Shown: in pieces, positions 33,887-43,346 of the stretch
Layout: the number at the start of each line of letters is the position of its first letter
Position numbering within the stretch: the first letter of the stretch is position 1
NCBI RefSeq assembly: GCF_026107375.2
Contig: NZ_JAPCIA010000001.1
Location: forward strand, 1,488,001 to 1,552,000
Source: Sphingomonas sp. BT-65
GTDB lineage: Bacteria; Pseudomonadota; Alphaproteobacteria; Sphingomonadales; Sphingomonadaceae
Direction: 5' to 3'
Length of the DNA: 64,000 nt
Notes under the pieces: model-generated
What the model saw: only the letters and a program-made list of their open reading frames with translations
What the model was told of the DNA's origin: nothing
Databases searched by the model: none
Position numbers and translations under genes: made by a program

Positions 33887-35068
33887 ATGACCGATACCGC
33901 AACGCTGCTCCAGTTCGCCCGCGCTCGACGCAAGCCGGCCCTTCTTGTCGGAGGTGTGGGCCTGCTCGCCCTGGCCGCGCTCGCCTATTCGGGCACCGGC
34001 CAGACCCAGCAGCAGCCCGCGGCGCAACCGCCCGTGCCCGTCCGCACCGTCGCCGCCGAACGGCGCGACGTGCGGCACGAAATCGAGGCGGTCGGCACCG
34101 TTGAATCGCTCCAGAATGTCGTGGTCCGCTCGCAGGTCGACGGCATCCTCACGCGACTGCATTTCGCCGAGGGCGACCTCGTCCGCCGCGGCCAGCTCCT
34201 CGCCACGATCGACGACCGCCCGCAGCGCGCCGCGCTCGAAGCGGCACAGGCGCAGCTCGCGCGTGACTCGGCGCAGTTGCGTGCCGCCGAGCTCGACCTG
34301 GCGCGTTACCAGAGCCTCGTCGCGCGCAACGCGATCTCGCAGCAGTTGGTCGACCAGCAGCGCGCGCAGGCCGATCAGCTGCGCGCGACCGTCCGCCTCG
34401 ACAGCGCCAATGTCGACACCGCGCGCGTCAATCTCTCCTATACCCGCATCGTCTCGCCAGTGAGCGGCCGCGTCGGCATCCGGCGGGTCGACGCCGGCAA
34501 CCTTGTCCGCACCAGCGATGCCGACGGCATCGTCTCGGTCGCGCAAGTCAATCCGATCTCGATCGTCTTCCCGGTCCCGCAATCGCGGCTCGCCGATCTG
34601 CGGACGAGCGCGCGCGATGCGCAGGGCGCAGTGGTCGAGGCCTATGACAGTGATGGCGGCGCGCTGCTCGGCACCGGCCGCATCACCGCCTTCGACAACG
34701 CGTTCGACACGCGCACCGGCACCGGACGCGTGCGCGCGCAATTCGCGAACGGCGCCGAGCGGCTCGCGCCCGGCGCGTTCGTCGCGGTGCGGATGCGCAC
34801 CGGCCTGACCCCCGGCGCAGTGGTGCTGCCCGCAGTCGCCGTCCGCCCCGGCGTCGAGGGGCATTTCGTCTATCGGGTGACCAACGGCACGGTGAAGCGA
34901 GTCCCCGTCACCCTCGGCTACACCAATGACGAGGTCGCCGTGGTTGCGCGCGGCATCGCGCCCGGCAACGTCATCGTGCGCGACGGCTTCTCGCGGCTGC
35001 GCGACGGGGCGAAGGTCACCATTGCAGATACTGGCGCAGGCACTGGCACGGCGGGGGCCGGCCAATGA
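33887..35068 (+). CDS. RND efflux periplasmic adaptor (MdtA/AcrA family)
   Basis: 393 residues with an N-terminal hydrophobic anchor (PALLVGGVGLLALAALAY), the lipoyl/barrel-sandwich halves (RSQVDGILTRLHFAEGDLVRRGQLLATID and TRIVSPVSGRVGIRRVDAGNLV), an alpha-hairpin (residues about 110-165) and a membrane-proximal domain. It bridges the RND permease and outer-membrane factor. Its stop overlaps the permease start by four bases (ATGA). It is the first gene of a five-gene operon that ends with a two-component system. Confidence 0.94.
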   Translation: MTDTATLLQFARARRKPALLVGGVGLLALAALAYSGTGQTQQQPAAQPPVPVRTVAAERRDVRHEIEAVGTVESLQNVVVRSQVDGILTRLHFAEGDLVRRGQLLATIDDRPQRAALEAAQAQLARDSAQLRAAELDLARYQSLVARNAISQQLVDQQRAQADQLRATVRLDSANVDTARVNLSYTRIVSPVSGRVGIRRVDAGNLVRTSDADGIVSVAQVNPISIVFPVPQSRLADLRTSARDAQGAVVEAYDSDGGALLGTGRITAFDNAFDTRTGTGRVRAQFANGAERLAPGAFVAVRMRTGLTPGAVVLPAVAVRPGVEGHFVYRVTNGTVKRVPVTLGYTNDEVAVVARGIAPGNVIVRDGFSRLRDGAKVTIADTGAGTGTAGAGQ

Positions 35069-38000
35069 GCGAGGCCGCTCTTCCCGCCGCAGATGCGCCG
35101 CGGCCCGGCTTCGCCACATGGTTCATCCACCACCCCGTCGCCACCGCGCTGATGACGCTGGCCGCCGTGCTCCTTGGCCTGTTCGCTTTCACCAACCTCC
35201 CCGTCGCGCCGCTGCCCGAAGCCGATTTCCCGACGATCCAGGTCAGCGCCAGCCTGCCCGGCGCCAGCCCCGAGACGATGGCGTCCTCGGTCGCCACTCC
35301 GCTCGAAGTGGCGTTCACCGGCATCCCCGGCGTCACCGAGATGACCTCGACCAGCGCGCTCGGCCAGACTAGCATCACCATCCAGTTCACCCTCACCCGC
35401 GATATCGATGCGGCGGCGCAGGAGATTCAGGCGGCGATCAACAGCGTCGCCGGGCGCCTGCCGAGCGACCTTCCCAACCTCCCCACCTGGCGCAAGGTCA
35501 ACCCGACCGACAGCCCGGTGCTGGTGCTCAGCGCCACCTCCGACGAAATGCCGCTGACCGAACTCAGCGACTTGATCGATACCCAGCTCGCGCGTCAGAT
35601 CAGCCAGATCGACGGCGTCGCGCAGGTCAACATCGCCGGCCAGAACAAGCCCTCGATCCGCGTCCGCGCCCAGCCCGACCGGCTCGCCGCCTATGGCGTC
35701 AGCATGGCCGATATCCGTGCGGCGGTGCAGGGTTCGAACGTCAACCTCGCCAAGGGCGCGGTGTTCGGGCGCGATACGGTCGCGACGTTCGAGGCGAACG
35801 ACCAGCTCTTCACCCCGGCCGATTATGGCCAGATCGTCGTGGCCTGGCGCGACGGCGCGCCGATCCGCCTGCAGGACGTCGCCGAGGTCAGCATCGGCGC
35901 GGAGAACAGCTATGTCGGCGCCTTCCCCAACGGCAAGCCAGGTCTCGGCATCATCATCATGCGCCAGCCGGGCGCAAACGTCGTGCGCATCGCGGACGCC
36001 ATTCAGGCGGCGCTCCCGCGCCTGACCGCATCGCTGCCGGCCAGCGTCGAAGTGTCGGTGCTCAACGATCGCACGCGCACGATCCGTTCCTCGCTGCACG
36101 AGGTGGAGCTGACGCTTGCGATCACGCTCGCGCTGGTCGTGCTCGTCATGGGGCTGTTCCTGCGCCAGGTTTCGGCGACGCTGATCGTCGCCGCGGTGCT
36201 CGGCGTCTCGGTGATCGCGACCTTCGCGGCGATGTACCTGCTCGGTTTCAGCCTCAACAATCTGACGCTGGTGGCGCTGGTCATCGCGGTGGGCTTCGTC
36301 GTCGACGACGCGATCGTCGTGGTCGAGAACATCCATCGCCACATGGAGATGGGCAAGACCGCGATGCGCGCCGCGATCGAGGGCGCGCGCGAGATCGGCT
36401 TCACCGTGGTCTCGATCACCTTCTCGCTCATCGCCGCCTTCATCCCGCTGCTGTTCATGGGCGGCGTGATCGGCCGGCTGTTCCGCGAATTTTCGCTGAC
36501 GGTCACCGTCTCGCTGCTGATCTCGGTGATCGCCTCGCTCACGCTCGCGCCAATGCTGTGCGCACGCTACCTCAAGTCGCCGGCGCACACGGCTGAAAGC
36601 GGCAAACGGCGCTTCACCGACCGGCTGATCGACGGCTATGGCCGCGCGCTCAAATGGACGCTGACGCGCCAGAAAATGATGCTGCTCGGCTTCGCGGCGA
36701 CGATCGGCGCGGCGGTCGCGAGCTATGCCTATATCCCCAAGGGCTTCTTCCCGCTCCAGGACACCGCCTTCATCATCGGGCAGACGCTCGCGGCCGAGGA
36801 TATCTCCTACGCGGACATGCGCGCCAAGCATGAAGCGATCGCGGCGATCGTCGCCAAGGATCCGGCGGTGCAGCAGTTCAGCCACGCGATCGGAACCACC
36901 GGCGGAAGCCAGTCGCTCGCCAATGGCCGCGTGTGGATCGTGCTCAAGGACCGCGGCGACCGCGACGTCTCGTCCGAAGGCCTGATCGCGCGCCTGCGCC
37001 CGCAGTTCGCGCGCATCCCGGGGATCACCGTCTCATTGCGCTCGGCGCAGGACATCAACATCGGCGCGGGCGGCGGCGCCGGGCAATATTCCTATGTGCT
37101 CAAGTCGACCGACACGCGCGAGATGGCGCGCTGGGCGGCCCAGATGACGCAGGCCATGTCCCAGTCGCCGCTGTTCCGCGATGTCCGCAACGACGTCCAG
37201 CTCGGCGCGCGCATGCAGGGGATCACGATCGATCGTGCCGCCGCCGCGCGCTACGGGCTCAGCGTCGATGCGATCGACCAGGCATTCTACGACAGCTTCG
37301 GCCAGCGCCAGATCAGTGAGTTCCAGACCCAGGCGAACCAGTATCGCGTGGTGCTGGAGGCCGATCCGTCGCGCTATGCCCGGGTCGCCAGCCTCGACAC
37401 GATGTTCCTGCGCTCGCCCATCACCAATGCGATGGTCCCGCTCTCGGCGGTCGCGAAGATCGACACGCAACGCGCCGGGCCGCTCTCGATCGGGCGCCAC
37501 GGCCTCTCGCCTGCGGCCAATATCAGCTTCAACCTGCCCCAGGGCGTGGCGCTGGGCGACGCGATGGCCGGGATCGAACGCATCCGGCAGGAGATCGGCG
37601 TTCCGCCGTCGGTCACCGGCGCCGCGCAGGGCTCGGCCCAGGCCTTCACGGACTCGCTCGCGACCCAGCCGCTGCTGATCCTCGCGGCGCTGATCGCGGT
37701 CTATATCATCCTCGGCATTCTCTATGAGAGCTTCTCGACCCCGCTCACCATCCTCTCGACGCTGCCCTCGGCCGGCCTCGGCGCGGTGCTGATGCTGTGG
37801 CTGTTCGGGCTCGATTTCTCGATCATGGCGCTGATCGGCGTGATCCTGCTCATCGGCATCGTCAAGAAGAACGGCATCCTCATGGTCGACTTCGCGCTCG
37901 ATGCGCAGCGCAAGCGCGGGATCTCGCCCGAGGAAGCGATCTACGAGGCGGCGATCACCCGCTTCCGTCCGATCATCATGACGACGATCGCCGCCCTGCT

Positions 38001-38211
38001 CGCCGCGATCCCGCTGATGCTCGCCTTCGGCACCGGCGCCGAGCTCCGCCAGCCGCTGGGCGTCGCGGTGGTCGGCGGGCTCGTCATCAGCCAGGTCCTC
38101 ACGCTCTTCTCCACCCCCGTCGTCTATCTGGCACTCGACCGTCTCTTCCACCGGGCACGGCCCGAAAAGGCGCCTCGCCTCAAGACCATGCTCGAAGGTG
38201 CCATGGCATGA
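35065..38211 (+). CDS. RND multidrug efflux permease (MdtB/MdtC-like, HAE1 family)
   Basis: 1,048 residues, a normal RND length. Twelve membrane segments and two large periplasmic loops are evident. The proton-relay pair is present in GFVVDDAIVVVENIHRHMEMGK (transmembrane helix 4), and the second repeat has GILMVDFALDAQRKRG. The sequence resembles the MdtBC type (drugs, bile salts, also envelope stress) more than metal-exporting CusA, even though the linked two-component system is of the metal-sensing subfamily. It overlaps both neighbours by four bases. Confidence 0.94.
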   Translation: MSEAALPAADAPRPGFATWFIHHPVATALMTLAAVLLGLFAFTNLPVAPLPEADFPTIQVSASLPGASPETMASSVATPLEVAFTGIPGVTEMTSTSALGQTSITIQFTLTRDIDAAAQEIQAAINSVAGRLPSDLPNLPTWRKVNPTDSPVLVLSATSDEMPLTELSDLIDTQLARQISQIDGVAQVNIAGQNKPSIRVRAQPDRLAAYGVSMADIRAAVQGSNVNLAKGAVFGRDTVATFEANDQLFTPADYGQIVVAWRDGAPIRLQDVAEVSIGAENSYVGAFPNGKPGLGIIIMRQPGANVVRIADAIQAALPRLTASLPASVEVSVLNDRTRTIRSSLHEVELTLAITLALVVLVMGLFLRQVSATLIVAAVLGVSVIATFAAMYLLGFSLNNLTLVALVIAVGFVVDDAIVVVENIHRHMEMGKTAMRAAIEGAREIGFTVVSITFSLIAAFIPLLFMGGVIGRLFREFSLTVTVSLLISVIASLTLAPMLCARYLKSPAHTAESGKRRFTDRLIDGYGRALKWTLTRQKMMLLGFAATIGAAVASYAYIPKGFFPLQDTAFIIGQTLAAEDISYADMRAKHEAIAAIVAKDPAVQQFSHAIGTTGGSQSLANGRVWIVLKDRGDRDVSSEGLIARLRPQFARIPGITVSLRSAQDINIGAGGGAGQYSYVLKSTDTREMARWAAQMTQAMSQSPLFRDVRNDVQLGARMQGITIDRAAAARYGLSVDAIDQAFYDSFGQRQISEFQTQANQYRVVLEADPSRYARVASLDTMFLRSPITNAMVPLSAVAKIDTQRAGPLSIGRHGLSPAANISFNLPQGVALGDAMAGIERIRQEIGVPPSVTGAAQGSAQAFTDSLATQPLLILAALIAVYIILGILYESFSTPLTILSTLPSAGLGAVLMLWLFGLDFSIMALIGVILLIGIVKKNGILMVDFALDAQRKRGISPEEAIYEAAITRFRPIIMTTIAALLAAIPLMLAFGTGAELRQPLGVAVVGGLVISQVLTLFSTPVVYLALDRLFHRARPEKAPRLKTMLEGAMA

Positions 38212-39605
38212 ACAGAAGCATCCTCCTTTCCCTCCCCCTCCTCGCCATTCTCGCCGGTTGCGCGCATACCCCCGCCGCAGTCCCCACTCCCAGCAATCTG
38301 CCTGCGCGCTGGGAAACGGCAACCCCGATGCCAACTGGCGAGATACCCGGCGCGTGGTGGTCGAGCTTCGGCGACCCCGTGCTCGACGGCCTGATCGACA
38401 GCGGACAGCAGCACAATGTCGATCTCCGCATCGCGGCGGAGCGCGTGATCGCCTCCCACGCGCTCCGCCGTGCCGCCACCGCCGGGTTCTTCCCTGAAAT
38501 CAGCGCCGAAGCTGGCGTTTCCGCGGCCCGCCGCACCGCAGGCGATTCCGCCAGCGTCGGGCTCGGCGCGAGCTGGGAGCCTGATATTGGCGGGCGCCTG
38601 TCTGCCGCGGTCCGCGCCGCGCGCTCGGACGCCAGCGCCACCGCCGCCGATGCCGAGGCGGTCCGGCTGCTGCTGATCGAAGAGATCGCGCGCGCCTATA
38701 TCGACTATCGCCTGCAGCGCGCACTGATCGCGCTGACTACGCGAACCGTCATGGCGCAGGAGGAAACGCTACGCATCACACGCGACCGCTTCGAATTCGG
38801 CATGGCCAGCGCGCTTGATGTCGAGCGTGCCTCGGCGCTGGTCTCGCAGACGCGCTCGGAGCATGCCGTGGCGAGCGAAGCAGCGGACGCGGATCGGTTC
38901 CGCCTCGCCTATCTGCTGTCGACGACGCCCGAAGACATCACGGCGCGGCTGGCCACCGGCGATGCAATTCCCGCCGCCGATCCGCTCGCGGTGCTGCGTT
39001 CGCCCGCCGATGTCCTCGCCGCGCGGCCCGATATCCGTGCAGCCGAGGCGCGCTATGCGGCGATGGCGGCGCGGCGCGACGGCACGGCGGGGCTTCGCCT
39101 GCCTTCGCTTTCGCTGTCGGGCCTGGTCGGCCTCGATGCGGGCGGGATCGGCAGCCTGCTCGACGGCGGGACAACGATCGCGTCGGTTGCCGCCGCGCTG
39201 GTTCTCCCGGTTCTCGATTTCGGACGGCGCCGTGCCGAGCTCGATGCGGCGGATTCGCAGCTGCGCGAGGCCGGGCTCGACTATGAGCGCGTCGTGCGCG
39301 GCGCGCTGCAGGAAACACAGACGGGCATCGTCTCCTATCTGCAGGGCCAGGTGCGCGAGCGCGAGCTTGGCCGGGCGATGGAGGCCGCACGGCGCGCGGC
39401 GGAGCTGTCGCAGCTCCAGTATCGCGAGGGCACGCTGTCGCAGCTCGAGGTTCTCGACGCCGCCCGAACCGTCTATCAGGCGGAGCGGGATCATGCTCGG
39501 GCGCTGGCGGACGTGTCGGCGCGGCTGGTCTCGCTCCACCGGCAGATGGGCGTCGCGCCCGCCGCGCCGGCCATGGCAAGCGGAGGCGGCGGCACGGGGC
39601 AGTGA
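38208..39605 (+). CDS. RND efflux outer-membrane lipoprotein (NodT/OprM family)
   Basis: 465 residues. The ATG at 38208 overlaps the permease stop (ATGA) and starts a lipoprotein signal with lipobox LAGC at Cys18; the longer frame from 37797 runs through the permease and is a shadow. Two repeated OEP domains with coiled-coil segments (AYIDYRLQRALIALTTRTV, RRAAELSQLQYREGTLSQLEVLDAARTVYQAERDH) build the TolC-like trimer that completes the tripartite pump. Confidence 0.93.
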   Translation: MNRSILLSLPLLAILAGCAHTPAAVPTPSNLPARWETATPMPTGEIPGAWWSSFGDPVLDGLIDSGQQHNVDLRIAAERVIASHALRRAATAGFFPEISAEAGVSAARRTAGDSASVGLGASWEPDIGGRLSAAVRAARSDASATAADAEAVRLLLIEEIARAYIDYRLQRALIALTTRTVMAQEETLRITRDRFEFGMASALDVERASALVSQTRSEHAVASEAADADRFRLAYLLSTTPEDITARLATGDAIPAADPLAVLRSPADVLAARPDIRAAEARYAAMAARRDGTAGLRLPSLSLSGLVGLDAGGIGSLLDGGTTIASVAAALVLPVLDFGRRRAELDAADSQLREAGLDYERVVRGALQETQTGIVSYLQGQVRERELGRAMEAARRAAELSQLQYREGTLSQLEVLDAARTVYQAERDHARALADVSARLVSLHRQMGVAPAAPAMASGGGGTGQ

Positions 39606-40285
39606 AGATTCTGATCGTCGAGGACGAAACCAAGACCATCCACTATCTGCGCCGCGGCCTCGCGGAACAGGGCTACGCCGTCGATTATGCGACCGACGGC
39701 GAGGACGGGCTGCACCTTGCGTGCACCGGCGACTATGACGCGATCGTGCTCGACGTGATGCTGCCCAGGCTCGACGGCATTTCGCTACTCGCTGCGCTGC
39801 GCGTGGAACGCGATACGCCGGTGATCATGCTCACCGCCCGCGATACGGTCGATGACCGGCTGCGCGGACTCGGTGCGGGTGCGGACGACTATCTGGTCAA
39901 GCCCTTCTCCTTCCTCGAGCTGCTGGCCCGGCTGCAGGCGATCGTGCGCCGCGGCCGCGGGCAGGAGGCGACTCAGGTCCGGATCGCCGACCTGCATGTC
40001 GACCTCATCGCGCGGCGCGCGACGCGCGGGCGGCGGCGGCTCAACCTCACCGCGAAGGAGTTCGCGCTGCTCGCGCTGCTCGCGCGGCGGCGTTCGCAGA
40101 TCGTGTCCAAGACGGTGATCACCGAGCTCGTCTGGGACATCAATTTCGATACCAACACCAATGTCGTAGAGGTCGCGATCAAGCGGCTTCGCGCCAAGCT
40201 CGAGGCGCCGGGCGAGGACAAGCTCCTGCACACCGTGCGCGGCATGGGCTATGTGCTCGAACCGCGCGACGAGGTGGCCGCGTGA
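39602..40285 (+). CDS. OmpR-family response regulator (CusR/CopR type)
   Basis: 227 residues with a GTG start overlapping the previous stop by four bases. The receiver domain has the acidic pocket, phosphorylation site Asp51 (IVLDVMLPRLDG) and Lys100 (DDYLVKPF). The C-terminal winged helix (LTAKEFALLALLARRRSQIVSKTVITELVWD, TNVVEVAIKRLRAKL, HTVRGMGYVLE) matches the heavy-metal regulator subfamily. It probably binds the TGACCAAATTGTCA site before the operon and activates the pump. Confidence 0.93.
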   Translation: MKILIVEDETKTIHYLRRGLAEQGYAVDYATDGEDGLHLACTGDYDAIVLDVMLPRLDGISLLAALRVERDTPVIMLTARDTVDDRLRGLGAGADDYLVKPFSFLELLARLQAIVRRGRGQEATQVRIADLHVDLIARRATRGRRRLNLTAKEFALLALLARRRSQIVSKTVITELVWDINFDTNTNVVEVAIKRLRAKLEAPGEDKLLHTVRGMGYVLEPRDEVAA

Positions 40286-41661
40286 TGCCGCGTTCGATCG
40301 CCGGACGGCTGGCGCTGATGTTCGCGCTGGCGGTGACCGCAGTGTCGACGATCGCCGGCATCGCGCTGTTCACGTTCCAGTCGCAGCAGATCCAACACCA
40401 CAAACGTGAGGAGCTGAGCGCGCGCTTCCAGATCGTCGAGCGGATGGTCAAGGATTCGACCTATGCCAGCAAATGGAAGATGATCTCGGGCAAGCTCCGG
40501 GACTTCACACCGCCGGACCGCAGCCTCTATTTCATCGTCGAGAGCCCCGACCCGCGCTTCGCCTTCCACTCCGGCGCCCTCGCCGGCGCGCAATGGAAGG
40601 GCCCGCGCGAAGGGTTCGGCAAGGCGATCATGCCCGATCGCAAGTACCTGACGCTCGCACGCACGATCCCCGCGGCTGGGGAGCGTCCCAAGGTCCGCCT
40701 CGTCATCGCGCTCGGCAGAAAATATGTCGACGAGACCGAGACCGGCCTCGCGATCGGCATCGCGGTCATGTCGCTCCTCGCCATCGTCGCGGTCGCCGCG
40801 CTCGGCTGGTGGATCGCCCGCCGCAGCCTGGCGTCGGTCGACCGGCTGTCCGAGCATGCGCGGCTGCTGAGCGCCGAGAATATGGCCCAGCGCCTGCCGA
40901 CGGAGACCTTGCCCGCCGAGCTGTCGGGGCTGGTGCTGTCGCTCAACGACGCGCTCGATCGCGTCGCGGACAGCTATCAGCGGCTGTCGACCTTTAACGC
41001 CGATGTCGCGCACGAGCTGCGCACGCCGCTTGCCAACATGATCGGCGGCACCCAGGTCGCGCTGTCGCGCGACCGTCCGGTGCGCGAGCTCGAGGAGGTG
41101 CTCCAGTCCAACCTCGAAGAGCTCGACCGGATGCGCCGCATCGTCAACGACATGCTCTTTCTCGCGCGCGCCGACCAGGGCGAAGTGGCAGCGAACCTGA
41201 CTGTCTGCTCGCTCGCCGAGGAAACGCGCAAGAGCGCGGAGTTCATGGCGCCCGTCATGGAAGAGGCTGGCGTCACGCTGCAGATCGACGGCGATGCCGA
41301 GGTCCCGATCGAACGATCGCTGTTCGGGCGCGCGATAACCAACCTGCTCGACAATGCCGTGCTTCACGGCGAAACCCCGGGCCGGGTTACCGTCACGATC
41401 GCCTACGAAGGAGATGCCGCGTCGATCGGCGTATCCAATCCCGGCGCGGCGATTGACCCCGCCCATCTCGACCGCATCTTCGACCGTTTCTACCGGATCG
41501 ATCCCGCACGCTTTAACGGTGGCGAAAGTCATGGTTTCGGCTTGGCGCTCGTCAAGGCAGTTGCCCGCATGCACGGCGGATCGGTCTTTGCCCGGAATGA
41601 ACCCGGGCGCATATGCATTGGCTTCACCGTGGCGCGCTCGATTGCGTCGGGCGGGGATTGA
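40282..41661 (+). CDS. Sensor histidine kinase (CusS/heavy-metal sensor type)
   Basis: 459 residues, starting at GTG 40282 or ATG 40285, both overlapping the regulator stop. Two transmembrane helices flank a periplasmic sensor (about residues 33-150); then come HAMP, H-box FNADVAHELRTPLANMIGG, N-box ITNLLDNAVLHG and G-box HGFGLALVKAVARMHGG. The N-terminal SIAGRLALMFALAV and the ATP-lid FDRFYRIDPARF resemble CusS. It ends the operon and converges with tRNA-Thr. The true signal (copper, other metal or drug) cannot be read from sequence. Confidence 0.92.
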   Translation: MMPRSIAGRLALMFALAVTAVSTIAGIALFTFQSQQIQHHKREELSARFQIVERMVKDSTYASKWKMISGKLRDFTPPDRSLYFIVESPDPRFAFHSGALAGAQWKGPREGFGKAIMPDRKYLTLARTIPAAGERPKVRLVIALGRKYVDETETGLAIGIAVMSLLAIVAVAALGWWIARRSLASVDRLSEHARLLSAENMAQRLPTETLPAELSGLVLSLNDALDRVADSYQRLSTFNADVAHELRTPLANMIGGTQVALSRDRPVRELEEVLQSNLEELDRMRRIVNDMLFLARADQGEVAANLTVCSLAEETRKSAEFMAPVMEEAGVTLQIDGDAEVPIERSLFGRAITNLLDNAVLHGETPGRVTVTIAYEGDAASIGVSNPGAAIDPAHLDRIFDRFYRIDPARFNGGESHGFGLALVKAVARMHGGSVFARNEPGRICIGFTVARSIASGGD

Positions 41662-41673
41662 CGATCAGGGAAA

Positions 41674-41749
41674 TGGTGCCGCTTACAGGACTCGAACCTG
41701 TGACCCCCGCATTACGAATGCGATGCTCTACCAACTGAGCTAAAGCGGC
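41674..41749 (-). tRNA. tRNA-Thr (anticodon CGT)
   Basis: Read on the minus strand: acceptor GCCGCTT paired with AAGCGGC, D arm GCTC...GAGC, anticodon loop TTCGTAA (anticodon CGT, reading ACG), T arm ACAGG-TTCGAGT-CCTGT and encoded CCA end. 76 bases with the CCA. It lies tail to tail with the kinase gene. tRNA 3' ends are common integration sites, but no integrase or duplicated end is visible nearby. Confidence 0.96.
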
Positions 41750-41910
41750 ATGCCCGGCGTACGCCGCCGGGGAAGGTGGCGGCGCTTACCAGCCTCTTTC
41801 CTAGCTGACAAGCGTTGCCGAGTGGTTGAGATACGACCTGGTCTTTACACAAGATTTACCATGGCAGGCGCAGACTCGGTCTGTTCGAGGGCATCAGCCC
41901 TCTGTGGAGC

Positions 41911-43191
41911 ATGCGCATGGACACCCGCGGACTGGAAGACCGCCCCGAAACCGACCTCGAAGATGCCGGCGTCGGCGATTCGGGGAGTCGGCAGCACCGG
42001 ATCGATATCGGCACCGACGAGCGCCGCATGCACGTGCGCGCCTATAATCACTGGGTCTCCCTGCTGCGCGGCCGCGCCTATCCCTCGATCGAGGATCTCA
42101 GCCCCGAGAATATCGCCGATTTCGGCCCGCACAGCGTGCTGCTCGACTTCAGCGCCGGCGTCGAGAATCCCGCGATCCGCTACCTCGGCGGCTCGCTGCG
42201 CGAAGAATGCGGCGTCACCAGCGACATCACCCATGTCGGCGAAGTGCCCAGCCGTTCGCTGCTCTCGCGCCTCACCGACCATTATCTCCAGATCATCGCC
42301 AACCGCGCGCCGATCGGCTTCGAGGCCGAGTTCGTCGGCCAGCGCGGGCACAATACCCTCTATCGCGGCATCCTGATGCCCTTCTCCTCGGACGAGGACA
42401 CGATCGACTTCATCTATGGCGTGATCAATTGGAAGGAGATGGTCGACGCCGAGACCCAGGCGAAGCTCGAACGCGAATATGAGGAAGCGCGCCGCTCTGC
42501 GCCGCCGCCCCCCACCGCCACGCCGATCTGGGCCGATGGCCCCAGCGCGCCGATCACTGACGATCCCGAGCCCACGGTCCCGCATGACGATGTCGCCAGC
42601 ATTCCCGAAACGCTCGCCGGCCGGCTGACTCTCGCGCGCGAGAGCGCCGCCGCCGCCCGCGCCGCCGACACGCGCAGCCGCGCCGCGCTCTACCGCGCGC
42701 TGTCGCGTGCCTATGATTTCGCATGCGCCGCCGAATCGGACGAGACCGGCTATGCCGAGCTGCTCGCCGAAGCCGCGATCACCGTTCAGGCGCGCGCGCC
42801 GATGACCGCCGCCGCCAAGCTCGTCTTCGGCGCCGACTATGACAAGACGCGCCTCACCGAGTTCGCCGCGGTGATGAGCAATGCCCGCCGCAACGACGTG
42901 CCCGAGGGCGGGCTCGACGCCTTCCTCACCGCCGAACCGGGCGGGATCAAGGCGATCGTCAAGGCCGAGCGCGCGCTGCGCAAGCCCGCGCCGCAGCCCG
43001 ACATCTACGCCCGCGCCGCCGAAGAGCTGCGCAGCCGCCCGTCGCTCGCGCATGTCGAGATCGAGGCCGGCGACAACGAGTTCGTCCTGCTCCTCGCCCG
43101 CGCCGGGGATGACGGCATGCTCGATGTCGTCGCCAAGCTGGAAGACGATCCCGCGCTCGCCGAACGCCTGGTACGCAAAGCGGCGGCCTGA
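41911..43191 (+). CDS. PAS_5-domain protein with long C-terminal extension
   Basis: 426 residues, GGAGC just before the ATG. Residues about 35-185 match the PAS_5 family common in alphaproteobacteria (HWVSLLRGRAYPSIEDLSPENIADFGPHSVLLDFS ... PAIRYLGGSL ... YRGILMPFSSD). A proline-rich linker (PPPPTATPIW) follows, then an alanine-rich helical C-terminal region with no kinase, GGDEF or other output domain. The role may be protein-protein sensing or the general stress response; unknown. It lies upstream of NAD-GDH with about 155 bases between. Confidence 0.8.
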   Translation: MRMDTRGLEDRPETDLEDAGVGDSGSRQHRIDIGTDERRMHVRAYNHWVSLLRGRAYPSIEDLSPENIADFGPHSVLLDFSAGVENPAIRYLGGSLREECGVTSDITHVGEVPSRSLLSRLTDHYLQIIANRAPIGFEAEFVGQRGHNTLYRGILMPFSSDEDTIDFIYGVINWKEMVDAETQAKLEREYEEARRSAPPPPTATPIWADGPSAPITDDPEPTVPHDDVASIPETLAGRLTLARESAAAARAADTRSRAALYRALSRAYDFACAAESDETGYAELLAEAAITVQARAPMTAAAKLVFGADYDKTRLTEFAAVMSNARRNDVPEGGLDAFLTAEPGGIKAIVKAERALRKPAPQPDIYARAAEELRSRPSLAHVEIEAGDNEFVLLLARAGDDGMLDVVAKLEDDPALAERLVRKAAA

Positions 43192-43346
43192 CCGCATATC
43201 GCTTCCGAAACGGACGTAGCAAAGCCGCGCATCGCACGCAGCTTTGTGTCGGCTGCCACCGGTAACCCGGCAACTTCGTCTCAATTGTCACGGTGCAGTG
43301 CAGCAAGCCTTGAGCCGCGCCGCGTCCCGGCGCATAGCCCGGCGCC

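Noticed and set aside
34918..36885. 655-codon minus-strand frame across the RND genes
   Set aside because: Rich in His/Arg/Asp/Glu without a domain and fully covered by conserved adaptor and permease genes.
37797..38207. Possible N-terminal extension of the outer-membrane efflux protein
   Set aside because: It runs through the permease gene in another frame; ATG 38208 overlaps the permease stop and begins a lipoprotein signal.
41674..41749. tRNA-Thr as an integration site
   Set aside because: No integrase, no duplicated tRNA end and no composition change beside it were seen.
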